A stretch of 64,000 bases of DNA from Gammaproteobacteria bacterium (GTDB taxonomy: Bacteria; Pseudomonadota; Gammaproteobacteria; Chromatiales; Chromatiaceae). Position 1 is the stretch's first letter; each line of letters begins with the position of its first letter. The stretch lies in NCBI GenBank assembly GCA_020445255.1, contig JAGRGY010000016.1:1-64000 (forward strand), written 5' to 3'. The notes under the pieces are model-generated. The model ran no database searches and was not told the origin of the DNA. It was given only the letters and a program-made list of their open reading frames with translations. Below are positions 26,610-35,848 of the stretch, piece by piece. The translations under genes and the position numbers were made by a program.

Positions 26610-27176
26610 TCAGCCCATTTCGTCGAGGGCGACGCCGTCAGTGGCGCGTTGCAGCGTCGTCCCACAGCGCTGGCACAGATAGCGCGTGCCATCGTCGCGC
26701 ATGCGGTTGTGGCGCGTGGTGCTGATCCGGTGCGTGCCGCAGGCGCACTGGTAGAGCCAGCGACGCTGCCGGCGGACGTCACGTGCACCGAGCGCGTAGG
26801 TATGGCATCGCCGGGGATTGTCGATACCGAGGTGGCGCATGACCGTGCGCCATTCTCCGCCATGCGGCCTTACCCTGCCGTGGCACGCGGCCGTGACCAC
26901 ATGGGCAACCTCGTGTGCGACAGTGGTTGTCAGGAATTCCTGGGGGTGGCGTTCGGCAATCGTCAGGTTGAACCGCAGCAGCGGTGGATGGCCGTCACGC
27001 CATAGGCACTGGCCGGCCGCCTGGCCACGCAGGTCGAATCGGATCTCCGGCTGCACCAGCCTGCGAAGGGCTGGGCGCAGCAATGGCGCGCACCGGACCA
27101 GGCATTCGCCTACGCGCGCGATGATTCGCTGTTGCAACGCGCTTCCTCGCGGCGAATCGGACACGTCGACGGCCAT
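26610..27176 (-). CDS. SprT-like zinc metallopeptidase-domain protein
   Basis: 188 residues from ATG 27176. The HExxH zinc site is in TTTVAHEVAHVVTAACHG, with a third candidate ligand in RPHGGEW, and the C-terminus carries a zinc ribbon (YQCACGTH, then YLCQRCGTTL). This is the SprT layout, related to the protease domain of Spartan. The family role in bacteria is poorly known. Confidence 0.85.
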   Translation of the reverse strand: MAVDVSDSPRGSALQQRIIARVGECLVRCAPLLRPALRRLVQPEIRFDLRGQAAGQCLWRDGHPPLLRFNLTIAERHPQEFLTTTVAHEVAHVVTAACHGRVRPHGGEWRTVMRHLGIDNPRRCHTYALGARDVRRQRRWLYQCACGTHRISTTRHNRMRDDGTRYLCQRCGTTLQRATDGVALDEMG

Positions 27177-27196
27177 CTTCGAGTCGACCCGTCCGA

Positions 27197-27754
27197 TTAA
27201 TCGGCGATCAGTTGCAGGTACTCCATCCGCGTGGCCTGAGACTCGCGAAACGTTCCCAGCATGACCGAGGTCTTCATCGTCGAATTCTGCTTCTCGACGC
27301 CGCGCATCTTCATGCACAGGTGCTCGGCCTCGATGGTGACCGCGACGCCGGCCGGCTGGATCACTTCGCTGATCGCGTCGGCGATCTGCACGGTGAGGTT
27401 TTCCTGGATCTGCAGGCGCCGTGCGAACATGTCGACGATGCGTGCGATCTTCGACAGGCCGATCACCCTGCCGCGCGGTAGGTACGCAACATGCGCACGG
27501 CCGATGAACGGCAGCACGTGGTGTTCGCACAGCGAATAGAGCTCGATGTCCTTGACGATGATCATGTCGTCGTTGTCGGACGTGAAAACGGCATTGTTGA
27601 CGACTGACTTGAGGTCTTGATCGTAGCCCCGGCAGAGATACGCCATGGCCTTCGCCGCACGTTCGGGGGTCTTCAGCAGCCCCTCGCGTCCGACGTTTTC
27701 ACCCACGCCGGTGATGATGCCCGCGTAATGCTCGCTCAGTTGTTCGATCTGCAT
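27197..27754 (-). CDS. folE: GTP cyclohydrolase I
   Basis: 185 residues from ATG 27754. Conserved segments include [31 protein letters not shown] (zinc ligands Cys and His), [19 protein letters not shown], and [10 protein letters not shown] with the third zinc cysteine. The enzyme converts GTP to dihydroneopterin triphosphate, the first step of tetrahydrofolate synthesis. The longer upstream frame has no supporting start. Confidence 0.95.
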   Translation of the reverse strand: MQIEQLSEHYAGIITGVGENVGREGLLKTPERAAKAMAYLCRGYDQDLKSVVNNAVFTSDNDDMIIVKDIELYSLCEHHVLPFIGRAHVAYLPRGRVIGLSKIARIVDMFARRLQIQENLTVQIADAISEVIQPAGVAVTIEAEHLCMKMRGVEKQNSTMKTSVMLGTFRESQATRMEYLQLIAD

Positions 27755-27870
27755 CGGGTCCCCGTCGTGTCGACTGTTCGTGCGGTGGTCCAGCGGCACT
27801 TTAACCGCACCAAGGGGGTGAATCCATGGCCAGATTGCGTGGTTGTCGCGCGGGACGCGAGGGAGGGCAG

Positions 27871-28212
27871 TCAGACGAACGCGGCGGCCGCAAAAAAGCC
27901 GATTGCCACGACGAGCATGATGAGCGCCGAGACCTTCCAGTTGCTGTAGTTCAGGAACAATGCGTTGCGATGCGGAAACACGACGGCGAGCGCAGAACCC
28001 AGCAGGCTGATGGCGCCAGCGATGGCGAAGAATTTGAACAGCCAACTGCGCTTGATGTGCAGCGAACCGGAAAATCCACCACCTATGGTCTCGAACTTGT
28101 TTGCGAGCGCCGGTTCGAGCGCAAGCAGACAAACGACAACAAGCACGACGACCGCGGCGCGTTGCGGCAAGGCATCAGTCGGGCGGATGTTTTGTCGTCC
28201 ATCGGTCGGCAT
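27871..28212 (-). CDS. Small integral membrane protein
   Basis: 113 residues with three hydrophobic segments (about 19-37, 60-80, 92-112) separated by a loop with [15 protein letters not shown]. No family was recognised. It lies 117 bp upstream of folE on the same strand. Confidence 0.6.
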   Translation of the reverse strand: MPTDGRQNIRPTDALPQRAAVVVLVVVCLLALEPALANKFETIGGGFSGSLHIKRSWLFKFFAIAGAISLLGSALAVVFPHRNALFLNYSNWKVSALIMLVVAIGFFAAAAFV

Positions 28213-28340
28213 CGCGTCGGTCCTCGGTCGCTGCCAGGGCGGGGGATTGGTGACCGAATCGGTTAGCGGCCTCGCGGCGGATTCATTGATGTCCGGGATG
28301 TCAGCGACCTTTGGTCAGGCATCGCACTCCGGCACCCGGA

Positions 28341-28375
28341 CAAACAAAAGGGGCGGTGCCGACCGGTACCGCCCC
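28341..28375 (-). terminator. Rho-independent terminator
   Basis: On the minus strand GGGGCGGT pairs with ACCGCCCC, extended inward to about 11 bp with a GACC-type loop, and is followed by TTTTGTTTG. It lies 92 bp after the stop of the zinc-ribbon gene at 28468-28668 and should end that transcript. Confidence 0.7.
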
Positions 28376-28467
28376 GAACATTACAGCTTTCGTTTCGGCA
28401 TTCCTTGCCGGTTATCGCCCGATGCCCATGCCCCTTGCCTGGTTACCGCGCCCGTTCCCCGGTGCGG

Positions 28468-28668
28468 TCAAATTGTTTGCAGCGTGACCATTGGCCAGCC
28501 GCTGCTGCAGCGCTGCGCGCTGCCGATGCGATGCAGCCGCAGCTCGGACGGTTGCACGACCGTATGCTGTGCATCGCACAGCGGACACGCATACCAGACC
28601 TGGCGTACGCCGCGCTCGTCGACCAGATCCGTTTGCTTCATCCGGCCGTTGCAGTGATGGCAATGCAT
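28468..28668 (-). CDS. Small zinc-ribbon protein resembling the NrdR N-terminus
   Basis: 66 residues starting MHCHHCNGRMKQTD. Cys3-x2-Cys6 and Cys28-x2-Cys31 form one zinc ribbon. The start and the stretch VRQVWYACPLCDAQHTVVQPSEL line up with the DNA-binding zinc ribbon of NrdR (MHCPFC ... [22 protein letters not shown] in E. coli, from memory), but the nucleotide-sensing ATP-cone of NrdR is absent and there is no room for it before the terminator at 28341-28375. Paired NrdR boxes and a matching promoter lie 80-150 bp upstream, so it is a single-gene unit beside nrdB. It may be a small DNA- or NrdR-binding modulator; this is inference. A generic rubredoxin-like ribbon is the alternative. Confidence 0.65.
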   Translation of the reverse strand: MHCHHCNGRMKQTDLVDERGVRQVWYACPLCDAQHTVVQPSELRLHRIGSAQRCSSGWPMVTLQTI

Positions 28669-28746
28669 CCCGTACCCCGTGTGTCTGGCGTGACGCTAGC
28701 GATCCCGCGGCAGGCGGATGAGCCGCCACCGCCGCGCATGACCTCT

Positions 28747-28816
28747 AGATTAGACGAAGACAGCGCCACATACAAGGTATTGTGGTTCAGCGGCATAAGA
28801 ACACAATATCTTGTGT
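28747..28816 (-). promoter_or_regulatory. Promoter with paired NrdR boxes
   Basis: The sequence ACACAATATCTTGTGT at 28801-28816 is a perfect 16-bp NrdR-box palindrome. A weaker copy, ATACAAGGTATTGTGG (11 of 16 positions), starts 31 bp away at 28770-28785. On the minus strand TTGTAT (28770-28775) and TAATCT (28747-28752) are spaced by 17 bp and form a good promoter whose -35 lies within the weaker box. This drives the zinc-ribbon gene at 28468-28668. Confidence 0.75.
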
Positions 28817-28986
28817 CCTGCGGTGTAGCTCGAAACTGTATGAGCACCCATGCCCAACGGGTTGAACGGCATCGCGTTCATCGTTTCCCAGGGTCGATCG
28901 GGTTGACCGGGGACACGGGGTGCGGTTGTTTCCGGAATCGCCGCCGTTGGTCTGCGTCGCGCCCCGCGCCGGCATTGAACGCGTGG

Positions 28987-30306
28987 TCAGTCCCAACTCA
29001 GTGCGCCGCCGGTCTGGTACTCGGTCACCCGGGTCTCGAAGAAGTTCTTCTCCTTCTTGAGGTCGAGCACCTCCGACATCCACGGGAAGGGATTCGTCGC
29101 GCCCGGGTACTGTTCAGGCAGGCCGATCTGCGCGCAGCGGCGGTTGGCGATGAACTGCAGGTATTCCTCGAACATCGGTGCGTTCAGGCCGAGGATGCCG
29201 CGCGGCATCGTGTCGTAGGCGTACTGGGTCTCGAGCGCGATGGCCTCGCGGATCATCTGTACGATTTCCGACTTGAAGTCGTCGGTCCACAGGTGCGGGT
29301 TTTCGAGCTTGATCTGGTTGATCACGTCGATGCCGAAATTCATGTGCATCGATTCGTCGCGCAGGATGTACTGGAACTGTTCGGCGGTGCCGGTCATCTT
29401 GTTGCGTCGGCCCATGCTCAGGATCTGCGTGAAGCCGACGTAGAAAAAGATGCCCTCGAAGATCACGTAGAAGGCGACCAGTTCACGCAGCAGGCGCCGG
29501 TCGTTCTCCGCGCTGCCGGTGTGGAAGTTGGGATCGGCCAGATGCTGGGTAAAGGGCAGGGCCCACTCGGCCTTGCGCGCGACCGACGGCACTTCGCGAT
29601 ACATGTTGAACACTTCGCCCTCGTCGAGGCCGAGCGATTCGATCACGTATTGGTAGGCGTGCGTGTGCAGCGCCTCCTCGAAGGCCTGGCGCAGCAGGTA
29701 CTGGCGGCACTCGGGGTTGGTGATGTGGCGGTACACCGCCAGCACGAGATTGTTCGCGACCAGCGAATCGGCGGTCGAGAAGAAGCCGAGATTGCGCTTG
29801 ATGATCATGCGCTCGTCGTCGGTGAGGCCGTTGGGATCGCGCCACAACTGGATGTCGGCGTTCATGTTGATCTCTTGCGGCATCCAGTGGTTGGCGCAGC
29901 CGTCGAGATATTTCTGCCATGCCCATTCGTACTTGAACGGCACCAGCTGATTGAGGTCGGCGCGGCAGTTGATGATCTTCTTGTCGTCGACCCGGATGCG
30001 GCCGGCGCCCATCTCGAGCGACTCGAGCCCGGTGGCGCCGGCGTCGGCCTCGGCGTCGTAGTCGGCTGTTGGCTCATGCACCGCGTAAGGGTCGGGATTG
30101 ACGCTCGGCGCTGCGCCGGCGCTCGCCATCAGTCGCGCGTTGCTGACCAGGCCGTCCCCGGCGCGCAGCGGTGTTTCCGCAGCGGCCGGAGCGGTGACAG
30201 ACGGTTCGCCGTCAAACGTGGCGGTGTTTGGCGGCACGTTGGGTAAATGGTGCGAGTCGCCCGCGGTTTTGAGTGAATCGAGCGGATTTTCCCAGTTAAG
30301 CATCAT
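28987..30306 (-). CDS. nrdB: Class I ribonucleotide reductase beta subunit, paralogue 1
   Basis: 439 residues. The R2 diiron-tyrosyl signature is intact: Glu211, His214 and Tyr218 in [10 protein letters not shown], then VIFEGIFFY and [10 protein letters not shown] for the second metal half. It generates the radical used by NrdA to reduce ribonucleotides. It has a ~108-residue low-complexity N-terminal extension that begins with the same W-x-x-P motif as paralogue 2. The C-terminal tail [20 protein letters not shown], the part that docks on NrdA, is nearly identical to that of paralogue 2. It is the third gene of the nrdA-nrdB2-nrdB1 unit. Confidence 0.93.
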   Translation of the reverse strand: MMLNWENPLDSLKTAGDSHHLPNVPPNTATFDGEPSVTAPAAAETPLRAGDGLVSNARLMASAGAAPSVNPDPYAVHEPTADYDAEADAGATGLESLEMGAGRIRVDDKKIINCRADLNQLVPFKYEWAWQKYLDGCANHWMPQEINMNADIQLWRDPNGLTDDERMIIKRNLGFFSTADSLVANNLVLAVYRHITNPECRQYLLRQAFEEALHTHAYQYVIESLGLDEGEVFNMYREVPSVARKAEWALPFTQHLADPNFHTGSAENDRRLLRELVAFYVIFEGIFFYVGFTQILSMGRRNKMTGTAEQFQYILRDESMHMNFGIDVINQIKLENPHLWTDDFKSEIVQMIREAIALETQYAYDTMPRGILGLNAPMFEEYLQFIANRRCAQIGLPEQYPGATNPFPWMSEVLDLKKEKNFFETRVTEYQTGGALSWD

Positions 30307-30362
30307 TCCCCCTGTCTGCTTTTTGCTTTGGCAGTGATGCCGCGTACCTTGCGTCGCGGCGA

Positions 30363-30397
30363 CGACAGCCGGTGTGCCGTTGACCGGTTGGCTGTCG
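30363..30397 (-). other. Intercistronic hairpin between the two nrdB genes
   Basis: CGACAGCC (30363-30370) and GGCTGTCG (30390-30397) form an 8-bp stem in the 213-bp gap between the two nrdB genes. There is no T-run, so it is not an intrinsic terminator. It could tune the relative amount of the two subunits by mRNA processing. Confidence 0.3.
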
Positions 30398-30519
30398 CGT
30401 CGTTTGGTGCCGGAGTGACCCCAATCCCCCTGGGTGGTGGTCTATGACATTGCAAAAATGTCGGGCGAGAGTTCTTGTGGCCCCTCCGGCATTGACCTCT
30501 CAGTCGCTCGGCAGTGGTG

Positions 30520-31668
30520 TCAATCCCACTTCAGTCCGCCCGCTTGGTATTCCGTTACGCGGGTCTCGAAAAAGTTCTTCTCTTTGCGCAGGTTCGCCTG
30601 TTCGTCGAGCCAGCTCAGCGTCGGCTCGGCGCCCGGGTAGGGCTCGTCGAAACCGAGGCTGCGCGCGCGCCGGTTGGCGATGAAACGGTACTGCCCGACA
30701 TGGTCCTCTTTGCTGTAGCCGAGGATCGGGTCGCGCAGGATGTAGCCGGCATAGGCCGCTTCGGCCGCTTCGCACTCGGTCCACATCTCGGCCAGTGCCT
30801 TCGGATCGGGACGGATGTTCTCTTCCAGCATGATCTGCTTGGCGACACGGATGCCGAACGAGGCATGCAGCACCTCGTCGCGCATGATGTACTGCAGCTG
30901 TTCGGCGGTACCCTTCATCAGGCCGCGGCGCTGCAGCGCGAAGATCGGGCTGAAGCCGTTGTAGAACCAGCAGCCCTCGAACACGCCGGCGAAGAAGATG
31001 TACGCCATCAGGAAGTTCTGCAACTCGTCGCGGTCGCGCAGGTCGATGTCGGCGCGCAGCACGGAGTTCAGTCGGCGGTTGGCGATCTGGATCTTGCCGT
31101 TGATCTCCGGCACAACGCGGTAGCGGTTGTAGATCTCGCTCTGGTTCAGGCCGATTGTCTCGATGCAGTGCTGGTAGGTCCAGGTGTGCAGCGACTCCTC
31201 GTACACCTGGCGTGCCTGGTAGATCTGCAGCTCCGGCGCCGACATCTTCTCCATGACCGCGAGGCCGATGTTGCGCATCGCGAGGATGTCGGACGTGGTC
31301 AGGTACGACAGCACGTTCTCGTACACGTGCTTTTCCTCAAGCGTCAGCTTGTGGTGATAGTCTTGCACGTCCTGCGCCATGCCGATGTCGAGCGGTGTCC
31401 AGTGGTTGCGGTTGGCATTGAGGAAGTACTCCCACGCCCACGGGTACTTGAACGGCGCCAACTGGTTGATGTCGGTCATGCCGTTGATGACGCGTTTGTC
31501 GTCCGGGTTGACCGGGCGCAGGTCGACCTGCGGCTGCGCGGCGGCTTTGTTTTCCGCGGCGGACTTGGCATCGACGACGTCGCTGTCATCGGCCGCCGCC
31601 GTTTGCGGCGGCGGTGCCTGCCGCGAGGCCTGGCTGACCACGGCGAAGGGATCGTCCCAGTTCATCAT
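30520..31668 (-). CDS. nrdB: Class I ribonucleotide reductase beta subunit, paralogue 2
   Basis: 382 residues, close to the usual NrdB length. Metal and radical residues are present as Glu158, His161 and Tyr165 in YEESLHTWTY, with GVFEGCWFY and MRDEVLHASF completing the site. ATG 31668 has GGAG eight bases upstream. It begins 25 bp after nrdA. Both beta paralogues keep the tyrosine, so neither is an obvious dead subunit like yeast Rnr4. They may form homodimers used under different conditions, or a mixed dimer. Confidence 0.93.
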   Translation of the reverse strand: MMNWDDPFAVVSQASRQAPPPQTAAADDSDVVDAKSAAENKAAAQPQVDLRPVNPDDKRVINGMTDINQLAPFKYPWAWEYFLNANRNHWTPLDIGMAQDVQDYHHKLTLEEKHVYENVLSYLTTSDILAMRNIGLAVMEKMSAPELQIYQARQVYEESLHTWTYQHCIETIGLNQSEIYNRYRVVPEINGKIQIANRRLNSVLRADIDLRDRDELQNFLMAYIFFAGVFEGCWFYNGFSPIFALQRRGLMKGTAEQLQYIMRDEVLHASFGIRVAKQIMLEENIRPDPKALAEMWTECEAAEAAYAGYILRDPILGYSKEDHVGQYRFIANRRARSLGFDEPYPGAEPTLSWLDEQANLRKEKNFFETRVTEYQAGGLKWD

Positions 31669-31693
31669 GTCGTGTACTCCGCTGGACCGGCCG

Positions 31694-34606
31694 TTACTGG
31701 CAGGCCTCGCATTCCGGATCGAGGATGCTGCAGGCCTTGGGCGCACCACCGCCAACGTCGTCTGCGTTTAGCGCGCGGTAGCTGCCGCCAACGGCACTGA
31801 GCTTGTTGGCCCGGCTGCTGTCGTCCAGCGTCGACTTCTCGACGTGGGTCGCACCCATCGAGCGCAGGTAGTAGGTGGTCTTCAGGCCGCGCACCCAGGC
31901 CAGCTTGTACAGGTTGTCGAGCTTCTTGCCGGACGGCTCGGACATGTACAGGTTCAGACTCTGCGCCTGGTCGATCCACTTCTGCCGGCGGCTGCCGGCC
32001 TCGACCAGCCAGCGCGGGTCTACCTCGAACGCCGACGCGTACAGCGCCTTCAGATCGTCCGGGATGCGGTTGATCGGCTGCACCGAGCCATCGTAGTACT
32101 TGAGGTCGTTGACCATGACCTCGTCCCACAGGCCGAGCGCCTTCAGGTCGTGCACCAGGTACGGATTGACCACGGTGAACTCGCCCGACAGGTTCGATTT
32201 GACGAACAGGTTCTGGTAGGTCGGTTCGATCGACTGGCTGACGCCGCAGATGTTCGAGATCGTCGCGGTCGGCGCGATCGCCATCGTGTTCGAGTTGCGC
32301 ATGCCGACCGTCATGACGCGCTCGCGCAGGCCGTCCCAATCGAGCGAGCGGGTCTCGTCGACCTGCAGGTAGCCGCCGCGCTGCTCGGCGAGCCTGTCGA
32401 GCGAGTCGATCGGCAGGATGCCCTGGCTCCACAGCGATCCTTCGAAGCTCTGGTAGCGGCCGCGCTCTTCGGCGAGGTCGGTCGATGCCTTGATCGCGTA
32501 GTACGACACCGCCTCCATCGTGCGGTCGGCGAACTCGACCGCGTCCTGGCTCGCGTACGGCAGGCGCACCTTGTACAGCGCATCCTGGAACCCCATGATG
32601 CCGAGCCCGACCGGGCGGTGGCGCAGGTTCGAGTTGCGCGCCTGCGGCACGCTGTAATAGTTGTACTCGATCACGTTGTCGAGCATGCGCATCGCGGTGC
32701 TGACGGTCTTTTCGAGCTTCGCGCTGTCGAGGCCATTTTCGTCGACGTGTGCGGCCAGGTTGACCGAGCCGAGGTTGCACACGGCGACCTCGTTGTCGTT
32801 GGTGTGCAGCGTGATCTCGGTGCACAGGTTCGAGCTGTGCACGACGCCGACGTGCTGGTTCGTGTAGCGCACGTTGCACGGGTCCTTGAACGCGATCCAC
32901 GGGTGGCCGGTTTCGAACAGCATGCCGAGCATCTTGCGCCACAGGTCGTTGGCCTTGACCGTCTTGGCAACGTACATCTCGCCGCGTGCGGCCTTGTCCT
33001 CGTAGCGCAGGTAGGCCTCTTCAAATGCCTTTCCGGTCAGGTCGTGCAGGTCGATGGTCTCGTCCGGCGAGAACAGGGTCCAGTTGCCGTCTTCGGCGAC
33101 GCGCTTCATGAACAGGTCCGGGATCCAGTTGGCCGTGTTCATGTCGTGCGTGCGACGGCGGTCGTCGCCCGTGTTCTTGCGCAGGTCGAGGAACTCCTCG
33201 ATGTCGATGTGCCAGGTCTCGAGGTAGGCACAGACCGCACCCTTGCGTTTGCCGCCCTGGTTGACCGCGACCGCGGTGTCGTTGGCGACCTTGAGGAACG
33301 GCACGACGCCCTGCGACCTGCCATTGGTGCCTTTGATGTGCGCGCCCATGCCGCGCACGCGGGTCCAGTCGTTGCCGAGGCCGCCGGCGAACTTCGACAG
33401 CAGCGCATTGTCCTTGATCGCGCTGTAGATGCCGTCGAGGTCGTCGGGCACCGTTGTCAGATAGCAGCTCGACAGCTGCGGACGCAGCGTGCCCGAGTTG
33501 AACAGCGTCGGCGTCGAGCTCATGAAGTCGAAGCTCGACAACAGGTCGTAGAACTCGATTGCGCGCCCCTCGCGGTCGATCTCGTTGATCGCGAGGCCCA
33601 TCGCGACGCGCATGAAGAAGGCCTGCGGCAGCTCGAAGCGCGTACCGTGCGAGTGAATGAAGTAGCGGTCGTACAGCGTCTGCAGGCCGAGATAGGTGAA
33701 CTGCAGGTCGCGCTCGGGCTTGAGTGCCGCGCCGAGGCGGGCGAGGTCGTACTGGGTCAGGCGCTTGTCGAGCAGTTCGAGGTCGGCGCCGCACTTGATG
33801 TAGCAGTTGAAGTATTCGGCGTAACGCGCACCCATCTCCTGCTGCGTGGCGACGCCGGTATCCATCTTGAGGAACGCCAGCGCCTCGCGGCGCAGCATGT
33901 CCATCAACAGACGCGCGGCCGCCTGCGAATAGTTGGGTTCCTTCTCGATCAGCGTGCGTGCGCTCATCACCAGCGCCTGCGACACGTCGCGTTCCTTGAC
34001 ACCGTCGAACAGGTTGCGGCAGGTGTCGTCGAGGATCGATTCGACCGTGACCGCCTCGAGACCGCTGCAGGCCTCGGCGACCAGCTTGCGCAGGCGCTCG
34101 GTGTCGAGCGGGCGCGAACTGCCGTCGGCCAGTGTGACATTGACCAGGTGCTTGGGCTCGGTGGTCTTCTTCTTGGCCGCCTCTTCGGCGCGCTTGCGCG
34201 TCTGCTCGTCGCGATACAGCACGTAGGCACGCGCGACCTTGTGCTCGCCGGAGCGCATCAGGGCCAGTTCGACCTGATCCTGGATGTCTTCTATGTGAAT
34301 GGTCCCGCCGGTCGGGTTGCGGCGCACCAGCGCTTCGGTGAGCTGGTCGGTCAGGCCCTGCACCAAGTCGTGCACGCGACGCGACGCGGCGGCGCTGCCG
34401 CCCTCGACGGCCAGGAAGGCCTTGGTCATCGCGACGGCGATCTTGCTCGCGTCGAACGCGGTGACCTTGCCGTTGCGGCGGATGACCTTCATGCCACCCG
34501 GCGCGTTGGCGCTGATCTCCGGCGTGGCTGTGGCCTTATCGTCCTGACTCGGTGGGACGGCAATGCTCTCCGCATCGCCCTTTGCACGTGCGACTTCAGT
34601 AGCCAT
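31694..34606 (-). CDS. nrdA: Class I ribonucleotide reductase alpha subunit
   Basis: 970 residues. Two ATP-cone domains lie at about 38-135 and 152-245, the allosteric activity sites, preceded by a disordered leader. The catalytic barrel has the redox cysteines in QLSSCYL and VAVCNLGSVNL, the radical cysteine in NLCTEITL, and a C-terminal C-E-A-C pair for thioredoxin reduction. It reduces ribonucleoside diphosphates in the cytoplasm. AGGAGGAG lies five bases before the ATG. It heads the nrdA-nrdB2-nrdB1 unit and is controlled by NrdR boxes upstream. Confidence 0.96.
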   Translation of the reverse strand: MATEVARAKGDAESIAVPPSQDDKATATPEISANAPGGMKVIRRNGKVTAFDASKIAVAMTKAFLAVEGGSAAASRRVHDLVQGLTDQLTEALVRRNPTGGTIHIEDIQDQVELALMRSGEHKVARAYVLYRDEQTRKRAEEAAKKKTTEPKHLVNVTLADGSSRPLDTERLRKLVAEACSGLEAVTVESILDDTCRNLFDGVKERDVSQALVMSARTLIEKEPNYSQAAARLLMDMLRREALAFLKMDTGVATQQEMGARYAEYFNCYIKCGADLELLDKRLTQYDLARLGAALKPERDLQFTYLGLQTLYDRYFIHSHGTRFELPQAFFMRVAMGLAINEIDREGRAIEFYDLLSSFDFMSSTPTLFNSGTLRPQLSSCYLTTVPDDLDGIYSAIKDNALLSKFAGGLGNDWTRVRGMGAHIKGTNGRSQGVVPFLKVANDTAVAVNQGGKRKGAVCAYLETWHIDIEEFLDLRKNTGDDRRRTHDMNTANWIPDLFMKRVAEDGNWTLFSPDETIDLHDLTGKAFEEAYLRYEDKAARGEMYVAKTVKANDLWRKMLGMLFETGHPWIAFKDPCNVRYTNQHVGVVHSSNLCTEITLHTNDNEVAVCNLGSVNLAAHVDENGLDSAKLEKTVSTAMRMLDNVIEYNYYSVPQARNSNLRHRPVGLGIMGFQDALYKVRLPYASQDAVEFADRTMEAVSYYAIKASTDLAEERGRYQSFEGSLWSQGILPIDSLDRLAEQRGGYLQVDETRSLDWDGLRERVMTVGMRNSNTMAIAPTATISNICGVSQSIEPTYQNLFVKSNLSGEFTVVNPYLVHDLKALGLWDEVMVNDLKYYDGSVQPINRIPDDLKALYASAFEVDPRWLVEAGSRRQKWIDQAQSLNLYMSEPSGKKLDNLYKLAWVRGLKTTYYLRSMGATHVEKSTLDDSSRANKLSAVGGSYRALNADDVGGGAPKACSILDPECEACQ

Positions 34607-34702
34607 CAGGCTCCTCCTGGGATGGTGTTGTCATGCAGGGACTGGCCGCATTGCGCGGCAGAGGCGGCGGGCCGCCGATATACTGCGTTTAGTCCACTCG
34701 AA

Positions 34703-34750
34703 ACACAATATATACCCTGACTTTGAAGTGTCAACCACAACATCTTGTGA
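34703..34750 (-). promoter_or_regulatory. nrdA promoter with two NrdR boxes
   Basis: On the minus strand a perfect -35 TTGACA (34729-34734) and TATATT -10 (34707-34712) are 16 bp apart. Two NrdR-like boxes lie exactly 32 bp apart: ACACAATATATACCCT (34703-34718), covering the -10, and CCACAACATCTTGTGA (34735-34750), abutting the -35. This is the standard three-helical-turn NrdR arrangement, so NrdR bound with dATP/ATP would block RNA polymerase. The predicted 5' leader is about 95 nt. Confidence 0.85.
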
Positions 34751-34989
34751 AAAAGTGCTGTGGAAATCCTTGGGAAAACTGTGCGCAACATGTGCGAAAC
34801 CGCGGATGAAAATGACCTTTCCCCGCGCTTTCAGATACTTAATTGCCCGTCATCCCCGGGACCTGTGGCGGGGAACGGAATCCACGTGTGCCACTTCGCA
34901 CCGAGTCGGCCCGCCCCGGACGCGGCTGGTCCCTGATTAATTGAGAAAAAACGAATATTTACGAGTACTGTGGCAGCGACGCGTAACGG
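34751..34989. other. Intergenic region between tlpA-like gene and nrdA promoter
   Basis: About 240 bp, AT-richer near 34940-34975. No gene, clear promoter or terminator is seen. A T-rich run on the minus strand (34945-34952) follows the tlpA-like gene, but no convincing stem precedes it. Confidence 0.3.
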
Positions 34990-35481
34990 CTATTCCGGGC
35001 CGCCTGATCGGTCGGCGTGGCGGGCCAATGTCGCGGCGAGGTTCGCGGCGTTCATCGGGCCCAGGTAGCGTTCGACCATTTCGCCGTCCGGGTCGACGAT
35101 CGCCGTGGTTGGCAAGCCTTCGAGTGGCTCGAACGGTGCCAGTGGCATCGACCCGATCTTGAGGTTCGGAAAATTGACAGCGAACGGGCGCAGGAACTCC
35201 GCCGCGTCGCGTGCGCTGCCTTCCTCGAAATTGATGCCGATGACGCGCACGTCCGGATGGTTCGACTGGAAGGTCACCAGTTCCGGAATCTCACGCACAC
35301 ATGGGCTGCACCAGGACGCCCAGAAATTCACCACCACCCAACGGCCGCGGAAGTCGGACAGACTGACCGGCTTTCCCGACAGATCCTGCAGCGTGAAATC
35401 GGCCGGTTCGGCGACCACCGGCTGCGCCACACAGCAGGCGAACAGCAGCATCGGCACGACTGGACGCAGCAAACGGTTCAT
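34990..35481 (-). CDS. Exported TlpA-like thioredoxin
   Basis: 163 residues with a signal peptide (1-24). The AhpC-TSA/TlpA fold has the active site WASWCSPC (Cys58, Cys61) and the cis-proline loop GLPTTAIVD. It is a periplasmic thiol-disulfide oxidoreductase, probably reducing. It lies upstream of the nrdA promoter on the same strand, but there is no functional link to RNR that I can see. Confidence 0.88.
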   Translation of the reverse strand: MNRLLRPVVPMLLFACCVAQPVVAEPADFTLQDLSGKPVSLSDFRGRWVVVNFWASWCSPCVREIPELVTFQSNHPDVRVIGINFEEGSARDAAEFLRPFAVNFPNLKIGSMPLAPFEPLEGLPTTAIVDPDGEMVERYLGPMNAANLAATLARHADRSGGPE

Positions 35482-35831
35482 GGTGGCTTAGTCCCGGCGG
35501 GCGCGGAAAAGTTTTCGCGATCAGAGTGCGAGCCCGGTGCTCCCGTAGTGCACCGTTCACAATCTTGAACGCGCAACCCGCCCGCTTCATGTGGCCGACA
35601 GCGGCGGGCGACTACCCCTGGTTCAACTGGCCGGCCGCGTGCCCCGCCATCGCCGTTTACGTTCGACCGGCGGCATGCGGCGTCATCGCCACAGTGCGCA
35701 GAAGCGATCGAGCCGCGGCGCGCGAACGTGCAAGCGCGGACTGGGAGAGCGCCGGGCGAAAACCCGCTACCGTCGGACCCCGGGAAACGGTGGGCGGGAT
35801 GTCCTGTGCGCTGGCTGGGTGCGAGACGGCT

Positions 35832-35848
35832 TGCACCAGGCCGGTGCG
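35832..35848. promoter_or_regulatory. NtrC-type enhancer site upstream of nasT
   Basis: TGCACC-AGGCC-GGTGCG matches the NtrC consensus TGCACC-N5-GGTGCA at 11 of 12 positions. It lies about 120 bp upstream of the sigma-54 promoter at 35956. A weaker half-conserved copy starts 31 bp downstream, at 35863 (TGCACC then GGTCCC), three helical turns away. Confidence 0.6.

Noticed and set aside
28405..30246. 613-residue plus-strand open frame opposite nrdB1
   Set aside because: Antisense shadow of nrdB1 and its downstream region; no start signal or family.
31844..34720. 958-residue plus-strand open frame opposite nrdA
   Set aside because: It is the antisense shadow of nrdA in high-GC DNA, rich in Val, Ala, Arg and His with no domain.
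34885..34915. CACCGAGTCGG stretch resembling a tracrRNA 3' hairpin
   Set aside because: Only 11 bases match, no cas genes or repeats are present, and the rest of the hairpin is missing.
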